Part shown: positions 41,586 to 50,739 of the stretch, piece after piece
Layout: each line of letters opens with the position of its first letter
How positions within the stretch are numbered: the first letter of the stretch is position 1
From: an uncultured Acidimicrobiales bacterium
Lineage (GTDB): Bacteria > Actinomycetota > Acidimicrobiia > Acidimicrobiales > Aldehydirespiratoraceae
DNA length: 64,000 nt
Assembly (NCBI GenBank): GCA_958296055.1
Contig: CATQHS010000001.1
Span: 62,001-126,000, forward strand
Direction of reading: 5' to 3'
Program-made: the position numbers and the translations under genes
Notes under the pieces: generated by a model
The model's input: only the letters and a program-made list of their open reading frames with translations
Told to the model about the DNA's origin: nothing
The model's database searches: none

Positions 41586-42122
41586 TCAGAAGTCGGCGGC
41601 GGCAGCCAAACCGGGGCCGGGTCGTCTTGATGCCTCGATCATCCGATCCATACGGGCGTTGAACTGCTTGTTGGCCTGATCGAACCGAGCGTTGAACTGT
41701 TTGTTGGCCTCGTCTCTCCGCTTGTTGGCTTCGTCCATCCGAGCGTTGAACTGCTTGTTGGCTTCGTCCATACGGGCGTTGAACTGCTTGTCGGTTTGAT
41801 CAAGCCGAGCGTAGAACTGCTTGTTGGCCTCATCGAACCGGGCGTTAGCTTGGGCGATGGTTTCGTCAATCCGAGCGTTGGCTTGGTCGATCCGGGTGCC
41901 GAGTTCAATCCGCACGCTCTGAATCTCGGCTCGTATGTCCTGGCTGACCGTGTCCAAGCGGCGAAGGAAGAAGACCGCGAACCCGAACATGCTGGCGAGG
42001 ATCGTCACGCCGGTGCTGATGACGGCGATCAGAATCGTCAAAGCGTCGCCTTCCACGGCGGGCACCTTAGCCGCTCCCCCGGTACGCTGCAACCCTTCAA
42101 GATAGCTTTCAATGGTTTTCAC
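41586..42122 (-). CDS. Membrane-anchored coiled-coil protein with 11-residue repeats
   Basis: One TM (LTILIAVISTGVTILASMFGFAVFFL) then repeated (N/Y)AR(M/F/L)D(E/Q)ANKQF units, about 33 bp each in DNA. Confidence 0.8.
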   Translation of the reverse strand: MKTIESYLEGLQRTGGAAKVPAVEGDALTILIAVISTGVTILASMFGFAVFFLRRLDTVSQDIRAEIQSVRIELGTRIDQANARIDETIAQANARFDEANKQFYARLDQTDKQFNARMDEANKQFNARMDEANKRRDEANKQFNARFDQANKQFNARMDRMIEASRRPGPGLAAAADF

Positions 42123-42188
42123 TTAGGAGACCGGGGAAAGCCCGGGGCCGCTTGGTCACTCCGGCAGCCCGACCGCTAGCCTGCGGGC

Positions 42189-42929
42189 ATGGCTGTTGAA
42201 CCAAACGCACTGCTCAAGCGGATCGACGAGACGGTCGAGGCTGAGCACATCAAGTTCCATCCCCTGGTCACCGAGATCTGCGCCGGGCGGGCCGACACCG
42301 AGGCGCTGCGGGGGTTCGCCCGCCAGTTCTTCTTCGTCGGCCCCAAGCCCAACCCCCGGCCTCACTGCGCGGTGTACGCCTACGCCCCCGAGGGCGACCC
42401 CGACATCGAGAACCTCTGGTTCGGCGACGTGCTGATGGAGGAGGCCACCGGCAGCCACTCCGGGACCGGCCACCACCTGCGCATCTACTTCGACTGGTGC
42501 GCCACCCTCGGCCTGTCCGACGACGACATGGCCAACGTCGACCCCATCCCCGAGACGGCCGCCTTCGAGCAGTGGCGCTACTTCAATGCCTTCAAGGGCG
42601 ACTGGATCGCGGCCATCGCCGGCATCGCCTTCATCGAGTCCGCCTCGGCCAAGCGCAACGACCTGATCATCGAGTCGTTCGTCGAGAACTACGGCTACGA
42701 ACGGGGCACCGACGGCCTCAAGTACTGGGAGATACACGCCTCGGAGATCGAGGAGGGCCACGGCGACATCGGCCCGGCCATCGTGCGCCGCTACGCCCTT
42801 GACGACTACACCCAGAACCGGGTGTGGAATGCGGTCCGCCGCAGCATCGACCTGCAGTGGCTGGCCTTCGACGGCATGTACCGGGCCTTCATCCTCAAAG
42901 ACCCCCGCTACGCCCGCTGGCAGGAGTAG
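42189..42929 (+). CDS. Heme-oxygenase-like (TenA/PqqC/CADD) fold protein, possible iron-dependent oxidase
   Basis: FARQFFFVGPKPNPRPHCAVYAYAP; LMEEATGSHSGTGHH; IAFIESASAKRN; YWEIHASEIEEGHGD: conserved E/H ligand pattern. Confidence 0.75.
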   Translation: MAVEPNALLKRIDETVEAEHIKFHPLVTEICAGRADTEALRGFARQFFFVGPKPNPRPHCAVYAYAPEGDPDIENLWFGDVLMEEATGSHSGTGHHLRIYFDWCATLGLSDDDMANVDPIPETAAFEQWRYFNAFKGDWIAAIAGIAFIESASAKRNDLIIESFVENYGYERGTDGLKYWEIHASEIEEGHGDIGPAIVRRYALDDYTQNRVWNAVRRSIDLQWLAFDGMYRAFILKDPRYARWQE

Positions 42930-43020
42930 CGAGCCCGGCCGAAGGTCAGACTGGCAGGAGTAGCGAGCCCCGGCCGAAGGTCAGACTGGCAGGAGTAGCG
43001 AGCCCGGCCGAAGGTCAGAT
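42917..43020. repeat. Three tandem copies of a 34-35 bp unit
   Basis: ctggcaggagtagcgagccc(c)ggccgaaggtcaga starting at 42917, 42951 and 42986; first unit carries the end and stop codon of the preceding CDS. Confidence 0.95.
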
Positions 43021-43533
43021 GGGCGTTGACAGCAAGCGGTCTACGGTGAAGGTGTCGGCCACCACCGTCTTCTCGGCGAACAGCGCCCGCCCGCCGGAGA
43101 ACACCACCCGGTCCCGGTAGGTGCCCACGCTGAACAGTCTGGTCTCGCCGTTGGCGGTGGTCTGATACAGCGAGTAGTTGGCCTGCACCGACCACGCCCG
43201 CACCCCGTCCTCGTCCTCATCCTCGGGCCCCGACACCCTCACCGCCCCCAGAACGTGCTTGTCGGTGTGCACGTTGTACAGCACCGCCTCCCGCAGCGAC
43301 AGGATCCGGTCCCGCAGCATGTCCTTGCTGTCACACGACATCAGCTCCAGCGGGTAGCCGGCGTCGACGTTCTCCCGGGACAGGATCCGGTACGAGCAGT
43401 CCTCGACGAACAGCTCCACCCAGTCCTCGAGCCGGTCGTCGTCGATGAAATGGACGTAGTCGGCCATCAGGTCGGCGATGGCCTCGCGCTCGCTGCGCCC
43501 CCCGGACCCCGAACTCGAACCGGAATCCGACAT
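43015..43533 (-). CDS. Aromatic-ring-hydroxylating dioxygenase beta subunit
   Basis: MSDSGSSSGSGGRSEREAIADLMADYVHFIDDDRLEDWVELFVEDCSYRIL; start overlaps alpha-subunit stop. Confidence 0.88.
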   Translation of the reverse strand: MSDSGSSSGSGGRSEREAIADLMADYVHFIDDDRLEDWVELFVEDCSYRILSRENVDAGYPLELMSCDSKDMLRDRILSLREAVLYNVHTDKHVLGAVRVSGPEDEDEDGVRAWSVQANYSLYQTTANGETRLFSVGTYRDRVVFSGGRALFAEKTVVADTFTVDRLLSTPI

Positions 43534-44792
43534 CAGGCCGCGGGCTCGATTCCCATCAGCTCGTAGTAGTACGACCAGAACCCCCGGATCGGGGTCTCGG
43601 TGACCAAGTACTCTTGATGGTCGGCGATGGGGCCCTTGCCGCCGATCTCCACCACCGCGTGCTCCTCCTGTTCGCGCCGCACCGCGGTGTGGACCATCTC
43701 CACCGCCTCGCCGTCCTCCATGGAGATGAGCCCGCCCGGCCCCACCAGGTTGGCCTGGGCCAGTCGGTGGCGGGCCATCTCCTCGTCGTCGTCGGCGAAG
43801 CCGAAATAGGTCCAGTACAGGTCCATCTCGCCCGGCCCCCGGGTCCGGATCTGGCGGGTGCACAGGCTGTTGGTGATCTGCTGCACCACCAGGTTGGGGA
43901 ATACCGACAGGATCACCAGGGTGATGTCGTCGGGGTACTCCTTGCGGTACGCCAGCATCGACGGGTCCTTGAGCCGGAAGCCCTGGTCGAAGACGTTCTC
44001 GGTGTCGGCGAAGGCCTCGACGTCGCCGGCTTCGTCGCTGGTGCCGGCCAGGCTGTAGCTGATGTTGTGGCGGTGGCGGGAGTCCATCTTGGCCCCGCCG
44101 AGCTGGGTGGGGCGGTACAGCCCGAAGGTGGCGTGGAACATGTGCAGCAGAGCCCCGTGGTTGGGGTCGCGCACGTTGTCGTTGTAGAGCTTCCAGTTGC
44201 CGAATATGCGCTGGCGCTGGTAGCCGATCAGCTTTATGGGTCGTTCGAAGATCCGGTCCAGCTCGGCCCGCACGCTGGGGCCGAGATAGTCATCCAAGGG
44301 CTCGGCCGCCTCGGAGAACGTCCCGAACAGCAAGCCCCGGTAGCTGTCGACCTGCATCTCGTCGAGGTGCACCGAGGCGATGTCGAAATCGTCGGGCAGC
44401 CCGCCCTGGCCCCGGTGGCCCCGGGCGAAGGGGACGCCCCGGAGCTGCCCGGTCAGGTCGTAGGACCACTGGTGGTAGAAGCAGGTGTGCATCCGGGAGT
44501 TGCCCCGGCATTCGCGCTTCAAAAGCGTGCCCCGGTGCATGCACCGGTTGACGAAGGCGGAGACCCCGCCGTCGTCGCGGCGGTTCACCAGCACCGGGGT
44601 GTCGCCGATGACGGTGGTGACGAAGTCGCCGGGCTCGGGTATCTCAGCCTCCAGGGCCAGGTAGCTCCAGGCCGGCCCCCGGAAGATCCGCTCCTGCTCC
44701 TGGCGGTAGACATCGTCGTCGTGGTAGGCGGCGAAGGGGATGCGGGTGAAGTCGTCGACGGGCCAGTCGAGCCCGAGAGCGGCAGCGGTCAC
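43533..44792 (-). CDS. Aromatic-ring-hydroxylating dioxygenase alpha subunit (Rieske)
   Basis: Rieske CMHRG...CFYHQWSYDLTG; NWKLYNDNVRDPNHGALLH. Confidence 0.92.
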   Translation of the reverse strand: MTAAALGLDWPVDDFTRIPFAAYHDDDVYRQEQERIFRGPAWSYLALEAEIPEPGDFVTTVIGDTPVLVNRRDDGGVSAFVNRCMHRGTLLKRECRGNSRMHTCFYHQWSYDLTGQLRGVPFARGHRGQGGLPDDFDIASVHLDEMQVDSYRGLLFGTFSEAAEPLDDYLGPSVRAELDRIFERPIKLIGYQRQRIFGNWKLYNDNVRDPNHGALLHMFHATFGLYRPTQLGGAKMDSRHRHNISYSLAGTSDEAGDVEAFADTENVFDQGFRLKDPSMLAYRKEYPDDITLVILSVFPNLVVQQITNSLCTRQIRTRGPGEMDLYWTYFGFADDDEEMARHRLAQANLVGPGGLISMEDGEAVEMVHTAVRREQEEHAVVEIGGKGPIADHQEYLVTETPIRGFWSYYYELMGIEPAA

Positions 44793-45769
44793 TAGGCGAA
44801 CTCCGTTCCGACGGCGGCGGCCAGCCGGCGACGATATTCAAGGGCCGGTTCGTCGGCAACCTTCAGGTGCAGTTCGGCGGTGATGTCCAGAGGCAGCATC
44901 TCGGGCCGCTGGTTCTCGACGATCATCCGGTCCTGCTCGATCACCTTGGTGTGGAAGGCGGTCAGCTCCTCGTCGGTCTGAGCCCGCCGGCCCTTCTGGC
45001 CCACGAACTCCCAGAACCTCACCTTGTCCAGCGAGACGGGCTGGTTGGCGATGAACACCACCGTGTCGAGGGTCTCGGCGGTGATGAGCAGCCGCCAACT
45101 GAACGGCAGCTCCACCCAGGTCTTCTGGGTGACCAGCTCGTCGGCGTTGCCGAACATGGCCTCGTCCACGTCGTGGCGGCGGGCTGAGAAGGCGAACCCC
45201 CGGTCGGTGTCCTCCATGTCGAAGGGGGCGATGACGGTGGCGGCCGGGTCGGCCAGCAGGCCGGGGTGCACGATCGGCAGATGGGAGGTGTCGATGGCGT
45301 TCTCCACGAAGCGGGCCGCGCTGGCGTTCCAGGTCCACTCCCCGGTGCGGATCGTGTAGAAATCGTCGTTGGCGTACTCGGGGAACTCCGGCACCGGCGC
45401 CACCGGCTCCTCCAGGGCCACGTACACCAGCGAGTAGTGCTCGGCGGTCCGGTAGGCCGGCACCTTGGCCTGCGACGGGATCCGCTGGGCGTCGGCGGGC
45501 TGGGACGGTATGCGCACGCACTTGCCGCTGGTGTCGTAGGTCCAGCCGTGGTACGGGCAGACGATGCACCCGTCGGCGTTGAGGCTGCCCATGGAGAGCC
45601 TCGTCCCCCGGTGTATGCACAGATCGGCCAGGGCGTGGACCCGGCCGCCGCTGCGGAACACCACCAAGTCCTCGTCGAGGAGAGTGGTGCGGATCGGCCC
45701 GCCGTTGAGTTCGTCGACGGCGGCCACCGGGTGCCAGTAATTGCGAAGCTCCGGGCTCACGGCGCTCAC
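44792..45769 (-). CDS. Second Rieske oxygenase (VanA/PaO-like)
   Basis: RNYWHPVAAVDEL; CIHRGTRLSMGSLNADGCIVCPYHGWTYDTSGKCVRIPSQP; ENAIDTSHLPIVHPG. Confidence 0.92.
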   Translation of the reverse strand: MSAVSPELRNYWHPVAAVDELNGGPIRTTLLDEDLVVFRSGGRVHALADLCIHRGTRLSMGSLNADGCIVCPYHGWTYDTSGKCVRIPSQPADAQRIPSQAKVPAYRTAEHYSLVYVALEEPVAPVPEFPEYANDDFYTIRTGEWTWNASAARFVENAIDTSHLPIVHPGLLADPAATVIAPFDMEDTDRGFAFSARRHDVDEAMFGNADELVTQKTWVELPFSWRLLITAETLDTVVFIANQPVSLDKVRFWEFVGQKGRRAQTDEELTAFHTKVIEQDRMIVENQRPEMLPLDITAELHLKVADEPALEYRRRLAAAVGTEFA

Positions 45770-45906
45770 GATTCCCCCTTCTCTTGGTTCCTGTCAGGCT
45801 CGGTTGGGCGGACGCCCGATATGGCCCTATGCTCTTCGCCGAGCTTGGCTGGCAGTCTAGGCAGTCTAGATAGCCGGCCCCGAGGGAGCCAGTTGGAGGG
45901 TCCTTT

Positions 45907-47145
45907 ATGAAACGCGTTATCGCACTCCTGTGCCTGTTCGGTCTGGTAGCCGCAGCCTGCGGCGGCGGCGACGACTCCGACGAGCCGATCAAGTTCGGGT
46001 TCCTGAACGGCCAGACCGGCGACTACGGACCGTGGGGGGCCTGGGCCCTCTGGGCCGCCGAGGTGGCGGTCGAGGAGCTGAACGCGGCCGGCGGCGTGCT
46101 GGGCCGCACCGTCGAGCTGGTGGTCGAGGACAACGGCTCCACGCCGGAGGGCGCAGTCTCGGGTTACGCCGAGCTCACCGATGTGGACGGCATCGACGCC
46201 CTGGGCGGGATCGAGTCCGACGGCATGCTGGCCGTGTTCGACACCGTCCACGAGCAGCAGCTCCCCACCATCTGCAGCACCTGCGGGACCACCGAGCTGG
46301 ACACCACCGGCGGCGATTACGTCTTCCGCATCATCGGCTCCGACACCGACAACGGCATCATCGGCGCCCAGGTGGCCCGCGACGAGGGCTACGACAACGT
46401 GGCCATGCTGGTGGAGCTGAGCGAGGGCACCATCAGCCCCGCCGACGTCTTCAAGACCGTGTTCACCGAGCAGATCGGCGGGACCATCACCGAGGACGTC
46501 CGCTTCGACGCCGGGCGCTCCAGCTACTCCGCCGAGGTGGCCCGGGCCTTCGACTCCGGCGCCGACGCGGTGTACATCTCGGTCGGGTTCGAGACCGGCG
46601 TCCCCATCCTCAACGAGTGGAAGCGCCGCGGCTACTCCGACGTCCCCCTGATCCTCACCACCGACCTGCTCAGCCCCGACATCGCCGCCGTCGTCGGCGA
46701 GGTCGAGGGGGCCTCCGCCGTGGTGGCCGCCGCCGCCTATGATACCGAGGGCAACCCGGCCTGGGACGCCTACGTGCCCCGGTTCGAGGCCAAGGCCGGC
46801 GACCCGCCCGAGATCGGGTTCTACGACGCCTGGCAGTACGACCAGTACATCATCCTGGGTCTGGCCATGGAGAAGGCCGGCACCACCGACGGGGCGGCCG
46901 TGGCCGCGGCCATCCCCCAGATCACTAACCCGCCCGGCGTCGAGGTGTTCACCTACGCCAGCGGCTTGGCCGAGCTTCAAGCCGGCAACGAGATCGACTA
47001 CCACGGGACCACGTCGAACATGAACCTGAACGCCGTGGGCAACCTCCAGTCCCCGGTCATGGCCGTGAGCGCCGTGACCGACGGCTCCTGGCAGGTCCGG
47101 GACTACGTCGAGCTCGACCCGACGCTGGAGAAGCCGTCCTCCTGA
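45907..47145 (+). CDS. Branched-chain amino-acid-type ABC transporter substrate-binding protein
   Basis: Lipobox VAAACGG; IKFGFLNGQTGDYGPWG...AVEELNAAGGVLGRTVELVVEDN. Confidence 0.92.
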   Translation: MKRVIALLCLFGLVAAACGGGDDSDEPIKFGFLNGQTGDYGPWGAWALWAAEVAVEELNAAGGVLGRTVELVVEDNGSTPEGAVSGYAELTDVDGIDALGGIESDGMLAVFDTVHEQQLPTICSTCGTTELDTTGGDYVFRIIGSDTDNGIIGAQVARDEGYDNVAMLVELSEGTISPADVFKTVFTEQIGGTITEDVRFDAGRSSYSAEVARAFDSGADAVYISVGFETGVPILNEWKRRGYSDVPLILTTDLLSPDIAAVVGEVEGASAVVAAAAYDTEGNPAWDAYVPRFEAKAGDPPEIGFYDAWQYDQYIILGLAMEKAGTTDGAAVAAAIPQITNPPGVEVFTYASGLAELQAGNEIDYHGTTSNMNLNAVGNLQSPVMAVSAVTDGSWQVRDYVELDPTLEKPSS

Positions 47146-47234
47146 GGCCGCTGGAGGCCTGACCGCACCGGCCGGCCCGGGGGATTCCCCGGGCTGGCCG
47201 GCGGTCGCCGCCCCCGCCGCCGACAGGCACAGCC

Positions 47235-48104
47235 GTGCAGAACATCGTCTTCGGGATCGTCACCGGCAGCACCCTGGCCGTCGCCACCATCGGGTTCGCC
47301 ATGGTGTACCGGACCGAGAACTTCCTGAACATCGCCCACGCCCAGATGATGGCGCTGGGCGGCTTCATCGGAGTGGTCCTGGTGGACAGCTACGGCTGGA
47401 ACATCTTCGCGGCCGGGGCCGTCACCGTGGTGAGCGTGGGGGCGCTCGGGGTGGTGGTGGCCGCGGTGTTCTTCCGGCCGGTCCGCCACTTGGGCGGCAC
47501 TGTCTTGTTGTTCACCTCCATCGGGGTGTCGCTGATGCTCTACGCGGTGATCATCGCCCTGTTCTCCACCCAGGCCCGGTTCTACCCGGTCGGGTTCGGC
47601 GGGCGCTACGAGATCGCCGGGGTCAACGTCTTGACCGCCGATCTGGTGATCGTGGGCCTGGCCTTCGCCAGCATCATCGCCCTTCAGGTCTTCTTGAACG
47701 GGACCGGGCTGGGCCGGGCAGTGCGGGCCACCGCCAGCAACGGCGAACTGGCCCGGGTGCGGGGCGTGCCGGTGGGGCGGGTGTCCAACACCATCTGGTT
47801 CATCAGCTCGGCCTTCGGGGCCATGGCCGGGGTGATGATCGGGGTGCTGAGCTCGGTCAACGCCGAGATCGGCTGGCACCACATCCTGACCGTGTTGGCC
47901 GCGGCCGTGCTGGGCGGGCTCCGCAGCATCAGCGGGGTGATCGTGGCCGGGCTGCTGCTGGGGATCGTGATGGACGTCTCGGTGCTGTACATCCCCAGCG
48001 CCTACCGACCGGTGGTGGCCTTCGGGGTGCTGGTGGCGGTGCTGGTGCTGCGGCCCGAGGGGCTCCTGGCCGTCCAGCGCCGCAAAGAGGCGGCGGTGAC
48101 ATGA
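47235..48104 (+). CDS. LivH-type permease
   Basis: GSTLAVATIGFAMVYRTENFLNIAHAQMMALGGF...GRAVRATASNGELARVRGV; GTG start. Confidence 0.92.
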   Translation: MQNIVFGIVTGSTLAVATIGFAMVYRTENFLNIAHAQMMALGGFIGVVLVDSYGWNIFAAGAVTVVSVGALGVVVAAVFFRPVRHLGGTVLLFTSIGVSLMLYAVIIALFSTQARFYPVGFGGRYEIAGVNVLTADLVIVGLAFASIIALQVFLNGTGLGRAVRATASNGELARVRGVPVGRVSNTIWFISSAFGAMAGVMIGVLSSVNAEIGWHHILTVLAAAVLGGLRSISGVIVAGLLLGIVMDVSVLYIPSAYRPVVAFGVLVAVLVLRPEGLLAVQRRKEAAVT

Positions 48105-48168
48105 CCGGCCTCGCCGGCCCCGCCCCCCTCGCCCCCGCGGCGGCGCCCGGCCAAGAGGCGGCGGCCGC

Positions 48169-49125
48169 GTGACCAATCCCGTCTTCTGGGTGGGGGTGCT
48201 GACCCTGGCGCTGATCTACGGCAGCCTGGCCATGGTTCTAAACGTCGAGTCGGGCTGGGGCGGGATGTGGGACCTGGGCGTGGCCGGCCTGCTGGCCTCT
48301 GGCGCCTACTGCTACATAATCCTCGGCATCGACGACCCCGACCTGGGCACCCGGTTCGTGCCCGGGCTGCCCATGTGGCTGGCCTGGCCCCTGGCCGCCG
48401 CATTCACCGGGCTGGTGGCCTTGGCCATCGCCTTGCCCTCGCTGCGATTACGCCGCGAGTACTTTCTGATAACCACCCTGGCCTTCGCCGAGATCATCCG
48501 CCAGATCGCCGTCATCCAGGCCGATCTGACCCGCGGCACCACCGGCTTCTCCAGCCTCGACCGGCCCTTCGACACCCTGGTCGAGCCCCGCGACTACAAC
48601 TACGTGCTGCTCGGGATCGTCGCCTTCGCGGCCTTGGTCGTGTACCTGATCACCCGGCGCATCGGGACCTCGGCCTACGGGCGGACCCTCAGAGCGGCCC
48701 GCGACAACGAGGCCCTGGCCTTGGCTTTGGGCAAGCGGGTCAACCGGATGCGGATCAAGACCTTCGTGGTGGCCGGGGTGCTGATCGGCGCCATCGCCCC
48801 CCTCTACCTGTTCTACATCCGGGCCATCACCCCCCAGCTCTTCGCCCCGGGCATCACCTTCACCATCTGGACCGCCCTGGTGATCGGCGGCATCGGCAGC
48901 ATCCGGGGCGGGCTGGTGGGCGCGGTGGTGCTGATCGTGTTCACCGAGGCGGTGGGCCTCATCGAGGTCGATCCCCAATACATCAACATCTTGGTGTCGA
49001 TCGAGCCGTTCTTGGTCGGGCTGTTGCTGGTGCTGGTGCTGCGCTTCCGGCCCGACGGCCTCATCTCTGAGCGCAACGCGTTCGGGACCCGGGCCGGCCG
49101 GCGGGCCCGGCGGGTCCCGGCGTAG
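48169..49125 (+). CDS. LivM-type permease
   Basis: LPSLRLRREYFLITTLAFAEIIR...GRTLRAARDNEALALALGKRV; GTG start. Confidence 0.92.
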   Translation: MTNPVFWVGVLTLALIYGSLAMVLNVESGWGGMWDLGVAGLLASGAYCYIILGIDDPDLGTRFVPGLPMWLAWPLAAAFTGLVALAIALPSLRLRREYFLITTLAFAEIIRQIAVIQADLTRGTTGFSSLDRPFDTLVEPRDYNYVLLGIVAFAALVVYLITRRIGTSAYGRTLRAARDNEALALALGKRVNRMRIKTFVVAGVLIGAIAPLYLFYIRAITPQLFAPGITFTIWTALVIGGIGSIRGGLVGAVVLIVFTEAVGLIEVDPQYINILVSIEPFLVGLLLVLVLRFRPDGLISERNAFGTRAGRRARRVPA

Positions 49126-49147
49126 GCGGGGACGGGGACGGGGCGCG

Positions 49148-49939
49148 GTGGAGCTGGTTCTGGACGGGGTCCGCAAGGTCTTCGGCGGGGTGGTGGCCGT
49201 GGCTGACGTGTCGGCGGTGATACCCCAGGATCAGGTCACCGCGCTGATCGGGCCCAACGGGGCGGGCAAGACCACCCTGTTCAACGCCGTCACCGGCTTC
49301 GACCCGCCGGATCAGGGGACGATCACCTTCGGGGGCCGCCGCATCAACGGGCTCCCGCCCTGGCGGGTGGCCGAGCTGGGCCTGATCCGGACTTTCCAGA
49401 CCCCGGTCGGGTTCACCACCCTGACGGTGCGGGAGAGCATGCTGGCCGCGGCCACCCCCTGGTTCATGGAGACGCCCAGGGGGGCCTTCGGGCTCGGTCC
49501 CGGGTTCGGTCGGAAGGGCCGCAAGCTGGAGCGGGATGCCGAGATCCGCACCGGGGAGATCGCAGCCGAACTCGGCCTCGAAGACCTGCTCGACGTGCGC
49601 ACCGACGAGCTGTCGGCCGGCGACCGCAAGCTGTTGGAGTTCGCCCGCCAGCTCATGGCCCAGCCCAAGATGCTGCTGCTGGACGAGCCGGCCGCGGCGG
49701 TGGCCCCGGCCAACATCGGCCGGCTGTCGCAACTGGTGCGCCGGCTCTGCGACGAGCGGGGTCTGGGCAGCCTCATCATCGACCACAACCTGTCGTTTCT
49801 GATGCAGATCGCCGACGAGGTCCACGTGCTGGACCAGGGGGTGCTGATCGCCTCGGGCCCGCCGGAAGCGATCGCCGCCGACCCCGAGGTCATGCGGGTG
49901 TATCTGGGCGAACAGGCGGCCGAAGGAGCCGGGCCGTGA
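49148..49939 (+). CDS. LivG-type ATP-binding protein
   Basis: Walker A GPNGAGKTT; LSAGDRKLLEFARQL; LLLDEPAAAVAP. Confidence 0.93.
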   Translation: MELVLDGVRKVFGGVVAVADVSAVIPQDQVTALIGPNGAGKTTLFNAVTGFDPPDQGTITFGGRRINGLPPWRVAELGLIRTFQTPVGFTTLTVRESMLAAATPWFMETPRGAFGLGPGFGRKGRKLERDAEIRTGEIAAELGLEDLLDVRTDELSAGDRKLLEFARQLMAQPKMLLLDEPAAAVAPANIGRLSQLVRRLCDERGLGSLIIDHNLSFLMQIADEVHVLDQGVLIASGPPEAIAADPEVMRVYLGEQAAEGAGP

Positions 49940-50703
49940 GCGAAGCGGGCGAGGCGGCCGCGGCCGGGTCGATCCTGCGGGTGAGGGGCCTCGACGCCGG
50001 CTACGGGGGCTTCCCGGTGCTGCACGGCGTCGACCTCGACGTCTCCGCCGGCGAGATCGTGGCCGTGGTGGGGCCCAACGGGGCGGGCAAGTCCACGCTG
50101 CTCAAGACCATCTTCCGGCTGCTGCCCGCCCAGGCCGGGTCGGTGCGCTTCGACGGCGCCGACCTGCGCCGGACCCCGGCCCACGGCCTGGCCGCCATGG
50201 GCATGGGGTATGTGCCCCAAGAGAACAACACCTTCCCCGACCTCAGCGTCCGCGACAACCTGGCCGTGGCCCTGCGGGGTCAGAACCCGATCGAGATCCG
50301 GCGCAAGATCAGGGCCGTGGGCGAGGCCTACCCGGCCCTGGCCGGCCGCATGGGCCAGAACGCCAGCACCCTGTCGGGGGGCGAGCGCCAGATGCTGGCT
50401 TTGGCCAGCGCCATGATCACCAGCCCGAAGTTCCTGGCCCTCGACGAGCCGACCACCGGGCTGGCCCCGTCGATCGTGCGGGAGCGCATCGACGACATCT
50501 TGCGCATCCGCGACGCCGGCACCACCCTGCTGTGGGTGATCGAGGAGAGCCCGCTGCTGTGCCTGCCCCATGTGGACCGGGTGTTCGTGATGCAGGCCGG
50601 CGTGCTCGACCCGCCGGTGACCAGCCAGGCCGTGCTCGAGGACGCCGCCCTGCACTCGCTGTTCTTCGGGGTCGACCAGGCGGCCGAGCAATCCCCCGAC
50701 TGA
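49936..50703 (+). CDS. LivF-type ATP-binding protein
   Basis: GPNGAGKSTLLKTI; LSGGERQMLALASAM; LALDEPTTGLAPSI. Confidence 0.93.
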   Translation: MSEAGEAAAAGSILRVRGLDAGYGGFPVLHGVDLDVSAGEIVAVVGPNGAGKSTLLKTIFRLLPAQAGSVRFDGADLRRTPAHGLAAMGMGYVPQENNTFPDLSVRDNLAVALRGQNPIEIRRKIRAVGEAYPALAGRMGQNASTLSGGERQMLALASAMITSPKFLALDEPTTGLAPSIVRERIDDILRIRDAGTTLLWVIEESPLLCLPHVDRVFVMQAGVLDPPVTSQAVLEDAALHSLFFGVDQAAEQSPD

Positions 50704-50739
50704 CCTGACGTTGCAACCTAAAGGAAAGGTGAGGCGCCG

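Noticed and set aside
41640-41880. Noncoding tandem repeat / CRISPR candidate
   Set aside because: 33-bp periodicity is the codon image of an 11-residue protein repeat inside a continuous ORF.
42917-43020. CRISPR-like array
   Set aside because: Repeats are contiguous with no spacers and only three units; simple tandem repeat.
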